This document shows, piece after piece, positions 27,164-35,551 of a stretch of 64,000 bases of DNA. Position numbers and translations under genes: made by a program. How positions within the stretch are numbered: position 1 is the stretch's first letter; each line of letters starts with the position of its first letter. The notes beneath the pieces were generated by a model. It did no database searches, was not told the DNA's origin, and saw only the letters and a program-made list of their open reading frames with translations. The DNA is from Jannaschia donghaensis (GTDB taxonomy: Bacteria; Pseudomonadota; Alphaproteobacteria; Rhodobacterales; Rhodobacteraceae): assembly GCF_001403795.1 (NCBI RefSeq), contig NZ_CXSU01000011.1, positions 437,810 to 501,809 of the forward strand, given 5' to 3'.

Positions 27164-27939
27164 AGACCGTTCTGATGATCCCGGCGCGCTATGCCTCCAC
27201 GCGCTATCCCGGAAAACCGCTGGCCGAGCTGCGCCAAAAGGACGGGACGGTGAAGACCCTGATCGAGATGACGTGGGACGCGGCGCAACTGGTGGGCGGC
27301 GTCGATGCCATACATGTCGTGACCGACGACGACCGGATCCGCGATGTGGCACAGGGGTTCGGGGCCTCCGTCCTGATGACCTCCCCGCAGGCGGCGAACG
27401 GCACCGAGCGGTGTGCCGAAGCGTTGGCGCAGGTCGATGCCGATCTGATCGTGAACCTTCAGGGCGACGCGCCCCTGACCCCACCGTGGTTCGTGGAAGC
27501 GCTGATCGAACGGATGCGCTCGGACGAGGCGGCGCAGGTCGCGACCCCGGTTCTGCGCTGCGACCGGCAAACCTACGACATGTTCGTCGAAGACCGGAAG
27601 GCGGGTCGCGTCGGTGGCACCTGCGCGGTCTTCGACACGAACCTGCACGGCCTGTATTTCTCCAAGGAAGTGATCCCCTACATCGCGCCCGGCAAGGTGC
27701 CCGACCCGGTGCCGGTGTTTCACCACGTCGGCGTCTATGCCTACCGCCCGTCAGCCCTGAAGGCCTATGTCGACTGGCCCGAAGGCGTGCTGGAGGCGCG
27801 GGAGGGGCTGGAGCAGCTGCGGTTCATGGAAAACGGCGCCACCGTCGCCTGCGTCGAAGTCGACGCCCGGGGCCGCGTCTTCTGGGAATTGAACAACCCC
27901 GAGGACGTCCCCCGTATCGAAGCCGTGCTAGGAGCCTGA
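27160..27939 (+). CDS. kdsB: 3-deoxy-manno-octulosonate cytidylyltransferase
   Basis: The 259-residue enzyme begins IPARYASTRYPGKPLA, the CMP-Kdo synthetase signature, with the nucleotide motif NLQGDAPLTPP near residue 105 and HHVGVYAYRPSALKAY near residue 195. It activates Kdo with CTP. It differs slightly from the LPS housekeeping form in LQGDAPL versus the usual QGDEP, as seen in rhodobacterial KpsU/KdsB homologues. It overlaps kdsD by ATGA, and kdsA follows after one base. Confidence 0.92.
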   Translation: MKTVLMIPARYASTRYPGKPLAELRQKDGTVKTLIEMTWDAAQLVGGVDAIHVVTDDDRIRDVAQGFGASVLMTSPQAANGTERCAEALAQVDADLIVNLQGDAPLTPPWFVEALIERMRSDEAAQVATPVLRCDRQTYDMFVEDRKAGRVGGTCAVFDTNLHGLYFSKEVIPYIAPGKVPDPVPVFHHVGVYAYRPSALKAYVDWPEGVLEAREGLEQLRFMENGATVACVEVDARGRVFWELNNPEDVPRIEAVLGA

Positions 27940-27940
27940 C

Positions 27941-28774
27941 ATGGACCCGCTGAAATCCAAGGTAATCGATGTCTCCGGCATCAAGGTGGGCGGGGCGGAG
28001 CCGTTCGCCCTGATCACCGGCCCGTGCCAACTCGAATCCCTCGACCATTCGCGCATGATGGCCGAACGCATCGCCGCCGCCTGCGCGCCGACAGGCACGC
28101 GGTTCATCTTCAAGGCCAGCTATGACAAGGCGAACCGGTCGTCTCTGGGGTCCGAGCGGGGACTGGGGATGGAGGAGGGGCTGCGCATCCTCGATCAGAT
28201 CAAATCGGAATTCGGCTGCCCCGTTTTGACGGACGTCCACCTGCCCGATCATTGCGCACCGGCGGCAGAAGTCTGCGATGTCCTTCAGATCCCGGCGTTC
28301 CTGTCGCGCCAGACGGACCTGTTGCTGGCCGCCGGCGAGACGATGCGCGCGATCAACATCAAGAAGGGACAGTTCCTGGCCCCATGGGACATGGCAAATG
28401 TCGCCAAGAAAGTCGCCAGTACGGGCAACGAGACGATCATGCTTTGCGATCGGGGCACATCTTTCGGCTACAACACTCTGGTCAGCGATTTCCGGGGCCT
28501 GCCGACCATGGAGGCGACGGGCTACCCCACCGTCTTCGACGCGACCCATTCGGTGCAGCAGCCCGGCGGTCAAGGCGACACATCCGGCGGTCAGCGGGAG
28601 TTCGCACCGGTTCTGGCCCGTGCCGCCGTCGCGGTCGGCGTCTCCGCGCTGTTCATCGAAACACATCAGGATCCCGACAACGCGCCCAGCGACGGGCCGA
28701 ACATGATCCCCGTGGAGCGGATGGAGCAGTTGATCGGGGAGTTGCGCGCCTTCGACGACCTGCGCAAAGGCTGA
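27941..28774 (+). CDS. kdsA: 3-deoxy-8-phosphooctulonate synthase
   Basis: A 277-residue TIM-barrel enzyme with LITGPCQLES, FKASYDKANRSS, LTDVHLPDHCAPAAEV, QIPAFLSRQTDLL and RGTSFGYNTLVSDFRGL, all conserved in KdsA. It condenses phosphoenolpyruvate with arabinose 5-phosphate. The phrase DKANRSS distinguishes it from DAHP synthases. Third gene of the Kdo operon. A C/G-rich hairpin follows at 28781-28800 before the DedA gene. Confidence 0.94.
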   Translation: MDPLKSKVIDVSGIKVGGAEPFALITGPCQLESLDHSRMMAERIAAACAPTGTRFIFKASYDKANRSSLGSERGLGMEEGLRILDQIKSEFGCPVLTDVHLPDHCAPAAEVCDVLQIPAFLSRQTDLLLAAGETMRAINIKKGQFLAPWDMANVAKKVASTGNETIMLCDRGTSFGYNTLVSDFRGLPTMEATGYPTVFDATHSVQQPGGQGDTSGGQREFAPVLARAAVAVGVSALFIETHQDPDNAPSDGPNMIPVERMEQLIGELRAFDDLRKG

Positions 28775-28780
28775 GGTTCC

Positions 28781-28800
28781 CGGCGGGGGCATCCCCGCTG
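28781..28800 (+). terminator. GC-rich hairpin after kdsA (possible attenuator)
   Basis: An eight-pair stem CGGCGGGG/CCCCGCTG (one G-T pair) with a GCAT loop lies directly after the kdsA stop. There is no following T-run, so it is more likely an mRNA-stabilising element or attenuator between kdsA and the DedA gene than a full terminator. Confidence 0.35.
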
Positions 28801-28836
28801 GTACCCGCACGTATTTCCGACCAGAGAAAGAAGCCG

Positions 28837-29436
28837 ATGTTCGATTGGATCGTATCCTTGCTGGCGCGGGGCGGGTATTTCGCCTTCGGCTGGCTGATGT
28901 TCATCGAGACGGTGTTCCCGCCGATCCCGTCCGAGGTTCTGGTGCCGCTGGCGGGTTTCCTTGCGGCGGAAGGGACGTTCAACTTGGTGGCTGTCGTCAT
29001 CGTCGGCACGCTGGGGTCCACCATCGGGGCCGTCTTCTGGTACTGGGTCGGGTGGAAGGTCGGAGAGCGCCGGCTGCGCAAGCTGGCGAAAAAGCACGGA
29101 CGCTGGCTGACGATGACGCCGCAGGATGTGGACGCGACGGGTGCGTGGTTCCGGCGCAAGGGGATCTGGGCGGTGTTCATCGCACGGATGCTGCCCGGCC
29201 CGCGTTCCATGATCTCGGTCCCGGCGGGCATGGCGCACATGCCGATGCTGCCCTTCCTGACCGCCACCTTCCTGGGCACGGGGATCTGGGTCGGGTTCCT
29301 TGCGGTGCTGGGCTATGTTCTGCAATCGCAATACGACCGGGTCGCCGAATACCTCGACCCGATGATCTATGTGATGCTGGCCGCCGGTCTGGGATACTAC
29401 ATCTGGCGTCTGGTCCAGCGGCGCGGCACCGCCTAG
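28837..29436 (+). CDS. DedA family membrane protein
   Basis: The 199-residue polytopic protein shows the DedA/SNARE-associated domain: MFIETVFPPIPSEVLVPLAG near residue 20, then FIARMLPGPRSMISVPAGM near residue 115 with the conserved arginine and glycine-rich motif. DedA proteins are involved in membrane lipid homeostasis, some as undecaprenyl-phosphate or other lipid flippases. This is compatible with the nearby polysaccharide genes but not proven. The ATG at 28837 follows GAGAAAGAAG. The stop overlaps the end of the convergent alkB gene. Confidence 0.9.
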   Translation: MFDWIVSLLARGGYFAFGWLMFIETVFPPIPSEVLVPLAGFLAAEGTFNLVAVVIVGTLGSTIGAVFWYWVGWKVGERRLRKLAKKHGRWLTMTPQDVDATGAWFRRKGIWAVFIARMLPGPRSMISVPAGMAHMPMLPFLTATFLGTGIWVGFLAVLGYVLQSQYDRVAEYLDPMIYVMLAAGLGYYIWRLVQRRGTA

Positions 29437-30578
29437 CGCGGCAGCGGGTTCGTCGCGGTTTTGTAGGCCGACCAATCCTCGATGTCGGGATAGTGCTGCT
29501 TGCGCCAGGCGCGGACCTTCGGGTTCATCATCCGTCGCCAAATCGGGGGCACCATCGCGGCGGCCGTCATCACCGGATACCCGGCCGGAAGCTGCGGTGC
29601 CTCGTCCGCGTCATAGGTCTGCAACAGGGGAAACGGGCGGTCGGGTTTGTAGTGGTGGTCCGAATGGCGCTGCAGATTGATGAGCAGCCAGTTCGACGCC
29701 TTCTGATCCGAATTCCACGAATGATGCGGGCGCACCGGTTCGTATTTTCCGTCCCCCAGATGGCGGCGCGTCAGGCCGTAGTGTTCAATGTAATTGACCA
29801 GCTCCAGCTGCCAGATCGCGGTGATCGCCTGCACCATAAACAGCAGCAGGCCGACCCACCCGCCAAGAATGACGGCAAGCGTCAGGAACCCCAGTTGCAA
29901 CGCGGCATAGCGCCAGAACGGGTTCGATCGATCCGTCACCGGCAGCTTCTTGCGGGCCAGCATCGCCTTTTCCGCGTGCACGGCGGACAGGAAACTGTCG
30001 CGCAGCACCCGGATCAGGAAGCGCGGAAACCCTTCGTTATAGCGCGACGTCGCCGGATCGCGGGGCGTGGCGACATAGCGGTGATGCACCAGCAGATGTT
30101 CGGACCGGAAATGCGAATAAAGGACCATCGCCAGCAGGATGTCCGCCATCCAACGGTCGACCTTCGGTTTCTGATGCATCAATTCGTGCGCGTAATTGAT
30201 GCCCACGGTGCCCGACGCGATCCCCATGCCGAAGAACAGACCCCACATTTCCAGCCCCGACAGGTGATCTGCGCGTGTGACGTACCAGATCAGCCAGAAA
30301 AGCGTGACGAATTGCACCGGGGCCCAGATCAGCGTGATCGCGCGGTACCACTGCAGGCCCGTCCGCTCCATATTGGGGTCGGCGTTCGTCTCCTCCTGCC
30401 CGGCAAGGGCATCGAGAATTGAATAAAGCCCCCAGGAATAAAGCGGCGTCAGCGCCACCCACCAACCACCTTGCAACGCGCCGATCACGACGATCGGGAT
30501 CAGCGTCAGCGACACCCAGAACGGAAGGGCGGCTAGCGGGCGACGCACGACGGCGTCGGGCAGGGTCGTGATGGTCAT
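29433..30578 (-). CDS. alkB: Alkane 1-monooxygenase (membrane-bound non-heme diiron)
   Basis: The 381-residue integral membrane protein has the three histidine boxes of AlkB hydroxylases in order: NYAHELMHQ (HExxxH), SEHLLVHHRYV (HxxxHH-type) and QRHSDHHYKP (HxxHH), plus NYIEHYGLTR, the AlkB-specific motif. About six membrane segments precede and separate the boxes. It terminally hydroxylates medium-chain alkanes using electrons from rubredoxin. No rubredoxin, rubredoxin reductase or AlkS-like regulator is encoded nearby. It is convergent with the DedA gene (four-base overlap of the ends). Confidence 0.93.
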   Translation of the reverse strand: MTITTLPDAVVRRPLAALPFWVSLTLIPIVVIGALQGGWWVALTPLYSWGLYSILDALAGQEETNADPNMERTGLQWYRAITLIWAPVQFVTLFWLIWYVTRADHLSGLEMWGLFFGMGIASGTVGINYAHELMHQKPKVDRWMADILLAMVLYSHFRSEHLLVHHRYVATPRDPATSRYNEGFPRFLIRVLRDSFLSAVHAEKAMLARKKLPVTDRSNPFWRYAALQLGFLTLAVILGGWVGLLLFMVQAITAIWQLELVNYIEHYGLTRRHLGDGKYEPVRPHHSWNSDQKASNWLLINLQRHSDHHYKPDRPFPLLQTYDADEAPQLPAGYPVMTAAAMVPPIWRRMMNPKVRAWRKQHYPDIEDWSAYKTATNPLPR

Positions 30579-30658
30579 GGACGGTCGTTCCCGAATGGTC
30601 GGGCCAACGATACTCCACCGGGTATCGTTCGCTCAAGCGCCCGTGCGGAAACGCCGCG

Positions 30659-31675
30659 TCACGGTTCGGGGAACGCCGCGCGAAACGCCTTGGCGAAAAC
30701 GGTCGGAAGGGCCGCCGGGTCAAGCGTCGTCCACTCTCCGCGATCCGGATTGCCGCGCTTCGACGTCGCCATGACCTTCAGCGTCAGATGAAAATGCGTG
30801 AACGTGTGGCGTACGTCCCCGGCATCGCGCCAGCGGGCGTCGAACGGTGCGGCGGGCAGGGGGCGATCGGACCAGTCGGACGTCGGAAAGGCCAGCATTC
30901 CGCCCAGCAGACCCTTCGACGGTCGCGTCTCCACCAGATAATCCGCGCCGTTCTTCGCCAGGTAGACATATCCGCGCCGTTCCGGCTTGGGCACCTTTGC
31001 CGCCTTGCGCGGCAAGGTCTCTGCGATGCCAGCTTTCCGTCCCGCACAGGCGTCGCGCAGGGGGCAGAGCACGCAGGCCGGCGACTTCGGCGTGCAGATC
31101 GTGGCGCCAAGGTCCATGACCGCCTGGGCATGGTCGCCGGGGCGGTCCTCGGGCGTCAGTATGTCGGCCAACGCGTGGATTTCCGGCTTGGCCGCCGGCA
31201 GGGGCGTCGTGATCGCGCCCAGCCGGGTCATCACCCGCTCCACGTTGCCGTCGACAACGACCGCGCGCTGCTGGAACGCGATGGCGGCGATGGCGGCGGC
31301 GGTATAGGGGCCGACGCCGGGCAGGGTCAGCAGGTCAGCCTCGGTTCGCGGGAAGGTGCCGTCGTGATCGGTCACGACGGCCCGCGCGCATTTCAGCAGG
31401 TTGCGGGCGCGGGCATAATACCCAAGACCCGCCCAAGCGGCCATCACCGCCGCATCTTCGGCGGCCGCCAGGTCGTGAACGGTGGGCCAGATTTCGGTGA
31501 ACTTGGCGTAATATGCCTTCACCGCAGCGACGGTTGTCTGTTGCAGCATCACTTCGGACAGCCAGATGCGGTAAGGGTCGGGCGTCGCGTTCGATCCTGG
31601 CGGGACGCGCCACGGCAGATCGCGCGCCTGGTGGGTATACCAGTCCTGCAACGCCTGCGCTCTGATATCACGCAT
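30659..31675 (-). CDS. mutY: A/G-specific adenine glycosylase
   Basis: The 338-residue protein has DLPWR and SEVMLQQTTV near the N-terminus, the helix-hairpin-helix LPGVGPYTAAAIAAIAF near residue 115, the catalytic aspartate in VVDGNVERV, the iron-sulfur ligands CTPKSPACVLCPLRDAC near residue 195, and a C-terminal NUDIX-like domain with FTHFHLTL. It removes adenine mispaired with 8-oxoguanine. The ATG at 31675 is preferred over an upstream TTG at 31684. It is divergent from the DUF721 gene across about 44 bases. Confidence 0.94.
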   Translation of the reverse strand: MRDIRAQALQDWYTHQARDLPWRVPPGSNATPDPYRIWLSEVMLQQTTVAAVKAYYAKFTEIWPTVHDLAAAEDAAVMAAWAGLGYYARARNLLKCARAVVTDHDGTFPRTEADLLTLPGVGPYTAAAIAAIAFQQRAVVVDGNVERVMTRLGAITTPLPAAKPEIHALADILTPEDRPGDHAQAVMDLGATICTPKSPACVLCPLRDACAGRKAGIAETLPRKAAKVPKPERRGYVYLAKNGADYLVETRPSKGLLGGMLAFPTSDWSDRPLPAAPFDARWRDAGDVRHTFTHFHLTLKVMATSKRGNPDRGEWTTLDPAALPTVFAKAFRAAFPEP

Positions 31676-31719
31676 TGGTGACAATGCTCCCTGTTCCCTG
31701 GCCGGACCCGTGATGTAGG

Positions 31720-32271
31720 ATGAACGCCAGACAGGAGAAACCCTTGCCCCCCACCCGTTTCCGTAAAAACGCGCGCCGCGTCTCCTCCCTGGTGGAGCGG
31801 GACATCAAGCGCATGGGCGAAAAGCGTGGGTTTAGCGAGACGCGGCTGCTGACGCATTGGGCGGAAATCGCAGGGCCGGACACCGCCGGCATCTGCCGCC
31901 CGGTCAAGATCGGTTTTCCACGCGGCGGGTTCGGTGCGGTCCTGACGCTTCTGACGACGGGGGCGCAGGCCCCGATGTTGCAGATGCGCCTGCCGCAGAT
32001 CATCGACCGCGTGAATGCTTGCTACGGCTATCGCGCGATCAGCCGGGTCGACATCACGCAGACCGCGCCGACGGGGTTCGCCGAAGGACAGGTCGATTTC
32101 GCGCCCAAGGCAAAGGTCCGGGCCGAGCCTGGCCCCCAGGCCATCGCCGAGGCCCGCGAAAAAACCGCCGACGTGGGTGACGACGGATTGCGTCAGTCGC
32201 TTGAACGGCTGGCCGCAAATATCATATCGAAACAAAGGGCCCACGGGTCGAAGACGGAGAATACCCAATGA
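31720..32271 (+). CDS. DUF721 / DciA-like protein
   Basis: A basic protein of up to 183 residues with the DUF721 core (LLTHWAEIAGPDTAGICRPVKIGFP) and a conserved LQMRLPQIIDRVNACYGYRAISRV. DUF721 proteins include the helicase loader DciA. The rhodobacterial version with a long C-terminal tail is usually only annotated by domain. A TTG at 31744 sits behind a better AGGAGAAA ribosome binding site than the ATG at 31720, so the start is uncertain. The stop overlaps the DsbA-like gene by four bases. Confidence 0.85.
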   Translation: MNARQEKPLPPTRFRKNARRVSSLVERDIKRMGEKRGFSETRLLTHWAEIAGPDTAGICRPVKIGFPRGGFGAVLTLLTTGAQAPMLQMRLPQIIDRVNACYGYRAISRVDITQTAPTGFAEGQVDFAPKAKVRAEPGPQAIAEAREKTADVGDDGLRQSLERLAANIISKQRAHGSKTENTQ

Positions 32272-32933
32272 TCACTCGACGCAAGGCTCTGACCCTCGCG
32301 GGCATCGGACTGGTCGCGGGCGGCGGTTTCACACTGCTGCGCGGCGGCGACACGGGCGGCGTGGCCGGTCTGGCCGACTTCGGTGCGGCCAATGCGCAGG
32401 GCACCTCGGCCATCGAGGATGTCACCCTGGGCGATGCGGATGCGCCGGTAAAGGTTGTCGAATACGCCAGCTATACCTGTCCGCACTGCGCGTCGTTCCA
32501 CAACGATACGTTCAAGCAGTTCAAGGCCGACTACATCGACTCGGGCAAGGTGCATTTCACCTATCGGGAGGTGTTCTTCGACCGCTACGGCCTCTGGGCG
32601 GCAATGGTTGCGCGCTGTGCGGGCAACGACCGGTACTTCGGCGTGGCCGACCTTCTGTATCAAAAGCAGGGCGAATGGGCGCGTCAGACCGATGCCGCCT
32701 CGGTCGCCGAAAGCCTCAAGCGGATCGGCGCGCTGGCCGGTCTGTCGCAGGACACGGTCGATGCCTGCCTGCAGGATGCCGCGAAGGCGCAGAGCCTGGT
32801 CGCCTGGTGGGAGGAGAACTCCGAATCCGACAACGTGCGGTCCACCCCGTCGTTCCTGATCAACGGTGACATGCACACCGGCAATATGAGCCTTGACCAG
32901 ATCGGGGCGCTGGTCGACGAAGCCGCCGGCTGA
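32268..32933 (+). CDS. DsbA family thioredoxin-fold protein, exported
   Basis: The 221-residue protein starts with a signal that has a twin-arginine-like TRRKAL followed by a hydrophobic stretch, then a thioredoxin fold with the CPHC active site in YASYTCPHCASFHND near residue 66 and a cis-proline in RSTPSFLINGD near residue 196. This is the Bdb/DsbA-like group that forms or isomerises disulfides in the periplasm. It overlaps the DUF721 gene by ATGA, and a strong intrinsic terminator follows 27 bases after its stop. Confidence 0.9.
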   Translation: MITRRKALTLAGIGLVAGGGFTLLRGGDTGGVAGLADFGAANAQGTSAIEDVTLGDADAPVKVVEYASYTCPHCASFHNDTFKQFKADYIDSGKVHFTYREVFFDRYGLWAAMVARCAGNDRYFGVADLLYQKQGEWARQTDAASVAESLKRIGALAGLSQDTVDACLQDAAKAQSLVAWWEENSESDNVRSTPSFLINGDMHTGNMSLDQIGALVDEAAG

Positions 32934-32960
32934 GACGGGCCCTATTCGACATTGCAACGG

Positions 32961-32994
32961 ACGGGTCGGGCGCTTTGAGTGCCCGGCCCGTTTT
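32961..32994 (+). terminator. Rho-independent terminator of the DUF721-dsbA operon
   Basis: An 11-pair stem (ACGGGTCGGGC with GCCCGGCCCGT, one G-U pair) encloses a nine-base loop and is followed directly by TTTTC. It lies between the convergent DsbA-like gene and lpxK, almost touching the lpxK stop. Confidence 0.85.
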
Positions 32995-32996
32995 CG

Positions 32997-33953
32997 TCAG
33001 AGGCCCAGGTCCGCCAGCGCAGCGTCCAACGACCCCCAATCGTCTAGCTTCAGGCGCACCGGCACCGTCATGACCTGCCCGCGCAAGGATGCGGGCAGGC
33101 GCACGGCGTCCTTTTCCGTCGTCACCGGCTGGGCCGACAGGGCCGCCGCCCGCTCGCCCAACCGTTTCAACAGGGACCGGGTCAAGGGTTGATGATCGGC
33201 CAGCGCCTCGGTCCCGCGTACGTCCGCACCCAGAGCGCGCAGGGTGTCGAAGAACTTCTCGGGGCGGCCGATTCCCGCGAATGCGAAGACCGGCAAGCCG
33301 TTCCAATCCATTCCGGTTTTCAGCGGCTCCAGATGCCCATAGAGGCGTGGTGGCCCCGCCGGCAGATCGACATGTTTCGCCCCGATGGTCAGCGTGAAGT
33401 CCGCCCGCGCTAGCCCCGTGGCCACAGGTTCGCGCAAAGGCCCGGCGGGGATCACCCGTCCGTTTCCGAACCCCGCACCGGCGTCGATCACGACGATCGA
33501 GAGATCCTTCGTCAGGGTCGGGTTCTGAAATCCGTCGTCCAGCAGCACGACCTGCGCCCCATCCGCCACTGCGGCCCGCGCCCCGGCGGCCCGGTCGCGC
33601 GCGACCCAGGTGGGCGCGAAGGCCGACAGAAGCAACGGCTCATCCCCGGTGTCATCGGCACCATGGACGGATGGATCGACGCGCGTGGGGTCGGTGATGG
33701 TTCCACGATAGCCGCGTGTGACGACATGGGCTTGCGTGCCCCGGTCTCGCAATCGTTGGGCCAGGGCGATGACGGTCGGGGTCTTGCCCGTCCCGCCCGC
33801 CGTCAGATTGCCGACGCAGAGGACCGGCACGCCGACCCGCACGCCGGGCCGTGCGACACGACGGGCCGTTGCGGCGGCATAGACCGCGCCCAGCGGTGAC
33901 AGCAGCATCGACGCGACCCCGGGTCGTCGCGACCAGAAGCCGGGCGCGCGCAT
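32997..33953 (-). CDS. lpxK: Tetraacyldisaccharide 4'-kinase
   Basis: The 318-residue kinase opens MRAPGFWSRRPGVAS, as do rhodobacterial LpxK proteins, with one N-terminal membrane helix and Walker A in VGNLTAGGTGKTPTV near residue 50. LLDDGFQNPTL near residue 140 is the conserved DDGxQ catalytic motif. It phosphorylates the lipid A disaccharide at the 4' position. Its start codon shares one base with the waaA stop (TGATG). A long open extension to 34997 is antisense-free shadow of waaA in another frame and is not the start. Confidence 0.94.
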   Translation of the reverse strand: MRAPGFWSRRPGVASMLLSPLGAVYAAATARRVARPGVRVGVPVLCVGNLTAGGTGKTPTVIALAQRLRDRGTQAHVVTRGYRGTITDPTRVDPSVHGADDTGDEPLLLSAFAPTWVARDRAAGARAAVADGAQVVLLDDGFQNPTLTKDLSIVVIDAGAGFGNGRVIPAGPLREPVATGLARADFTLTIGAKHVDLPAGPPRLYGHLEPLKTGMDWNGLPVFAFAGIGRPEKFFDTLRALGADVRGTEALADHQPLTRSLLKRLGERAAALSAQPVTTEKDAVRLPASLRGQVMTVPVRLKLDDWGSLDAALADLGL

Positions 33954-35230
33954 CAGGCGACGCCGTCCAGCATCGCCAGCAGCAGATCCATCGCCTGTTC
34001 CGTCACGTCCGCTCCTTCGGAGCAGACGTTCCAGGCGGCATGTGCCATGCGGGCGGCCGCATCCGGTTCCAGCGTGGCGGCGACGGCCGCGCCGATGGTC
34101 GCCCCCGTCACCTCGCGCGTGGCATCGGCGGCCGCCAGGCGGGCATAGATGTCGGCGAAATTCGCGACGTAGGGCCCGTGCAGGATCGCGCTGCCCAACG
34201 CCGCCGGCTCGAACGGATTGTGACCGCCGATGTCGACCAGTGATCCGCCGACGAAACTGACGGGGCAAAGCCGATACCACAGGCCCATCTCGCCCATCGT
34301 GTCGGCGACGTAGATCTGCGTGTCCGAGGTGATCTCCTCTCCGGCGGATCGCTGCGCCACTTTCCAGCCGCCGGCGCGCAGGCCCGCGACGATGCCCGGT
34401 GCCCGGTCGGGATGGCGCGGCGCGATCACCAGCAGCAGCTTGTGCCAGGACCGCAGCGCTTCCTTGTTGGCTTCGGCGGCCAAGACCTCCTCGCCCTCGT
34501 GGGTGGACGCGGCAAGCCAGCTGGGCCGCCCGCCCAGGACCTTGGCCAGATGCTGGCGTTCCAGCTCGTCGTGGGGCAGGGCGGCGGACCCTTCCTTCAG
34601 GGTGCCCGTCACCTCCAGCCGGCCTTCCGGCAGTCCAAGTGCCAGAAGCCGGTCGGCGGTCTCCTGGTCCTGCGCCTGGACATGGTCGATCTGCGTCAGC
34701 AACGCGCGCGCCGCCCCCCGCGCGAACCGCCAACGGCCATAGGCCTTTTCGGTCATTCGGGCGTTGATCATCGCGATCTTGGTCCCGCGCCGCGCGACCT
34801 CGGTCAGCAGCGCGGGCCAGATCTCTCCTTCGGCCAGGACCACAAGGTCCGGTTTCCAGTGATCCAGAAAGCGCCGCATCCACGGTCGCACGTCCAGCGG
34901 CACGAACTGGTGAATGCAGCGCAGCGGCAACCGCCCGGCCAGAACCTGCGCCGATGTGACGGTGCCGGTGGTGACAAGGAACCGAAGCTCGGGCCATTCG
35001 TCGCCCATGCGCCGGATCATCTCCAGCAAGGAGACGCTTTCTCCCACGCTCGCCGCGTGCAGCCAGACCAGCGGCCCGTCGGGTCGCGGGACGGATGCGA
35101 TGCCCCGCCGTTCGTCAAGGCGGTCCCGATCTTCCTTGCCGCGCGCCAACCGCCCGCGCAGGACCCGCTCTCCGAAGGCAGAGCGGCCTGTCAGGGCGAG
35201 GTAGGCGGCAACGACGGCCGAACCTGCCAT
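33953..35230 (-). CDS. waaA: 3-deoxy-D-manno-octulosonic acid transferase
   Basis: The 425-residue GT-B enzyme has an N-terminal membrane anchor, the VWLHAASVGES motif near residue 55 (glutamate as base), LVVLAEGEIWPALL near residue 130, AASTHEGEEVLAAEA near residue 240, and SFVGGSLVDIGGHNPFEPAAL near residue 330. It transfers Kdo from CMP-Kdo to lipid A precursor. CMP-Kdo is made by the kds genes at 26-29 kb. It is followed by lpxK and preceded by DUF4170 after six bases, a common rhodobacterial order. Confidence 0.94.
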   Translation of the reverse strand: MAGSAVVAAYLALTGRSAFGERVLRGRLARGKEDRDRLDERRGIASVPRPDGPLVWLHAASVGESVSLLEMIRRMGDEWPELRFLVTTGTVTSAQVLAGRLPLRCIHQFVPLDVRPWMRRFLDHWKPDLVVLAEGEIWPALLTEVARRGTKIAMINARMTEKAYGRWRFARGAARALLTQIDHVQAQDQETADRLLALGLPEGRLEVTGTLKEGSAALPHDELERQHLAKVLGGRPSWLAASTHEGEEVLAAEANKEALRSWHKLLLVIAPRHPDRAPGIVAGLRAGGWKVAQRSAGEEITSDTQIYVADTMGEMGLWYRLCPVSFVGGSLVDIGGHNPFEPAALGSAILHGPYVANFADIYARLAAADATREVTGATIGAAVAATLEPDAAARMAHAAWNVCSEGADVTEQAMDLLLAMLDGVA

Positions 35231-35236
35231 GGCGTG

Positions 35237-35479
35237 TCAGCCCAACTCTTCCGTCGGGGAGGCTTCCTTTTCCTCGTCGCGCAAGCGGTGGATGTGGGCG
35301 ATGAAATACCGCGCGTGGGCGTCGTCCACGGTGCGCTGAGCAGCGTTCTTCCAGGCGTCGTAGGCGCTGGCGTAGTCGGGATACATGCCGACGATGTCGA
35401 TCTTGTCCATGTCGGCGAATTGCGTTGAACTGGGGTTCACCAGTTCGCCACCGAAGACGAGGTGCAGGCGTTGGACCAT
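35237..35479 (-). CDS. DUF4170 domain-containing protein
   Basis: An 80-residue soluble protein with LVFGGELVNPSSTQFADMDKIDIVGMYPDYASAYDAWK-type sequence, which is the DUF4170 family found next to waaA in Rhodobacterales and other alphaproteobacteria. The C-terminus is acidic. Its function is not known. The conserved link with waaA-lpxK suggests a role in the LPS core, by inference only. A GGAGGCC ribosome binding site precedes the ATG. Confidence 0.88.
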   Translation of the reverse strand: MVQRLHLVFGGELVNPSSTQFADMDKIDIVGMYPDYASAYDAWKNAAQRTVDDAHARYFIAHIHRLRDEEKEASPTEELG

Positions 35480-35551
35480 TGGGGCCTCCTGTTGGATTGT
35501 GTCACCGCCTGTTAGCGCGTCCGGCGCGCCGCGAAAACCGCGCAGGTCGAT

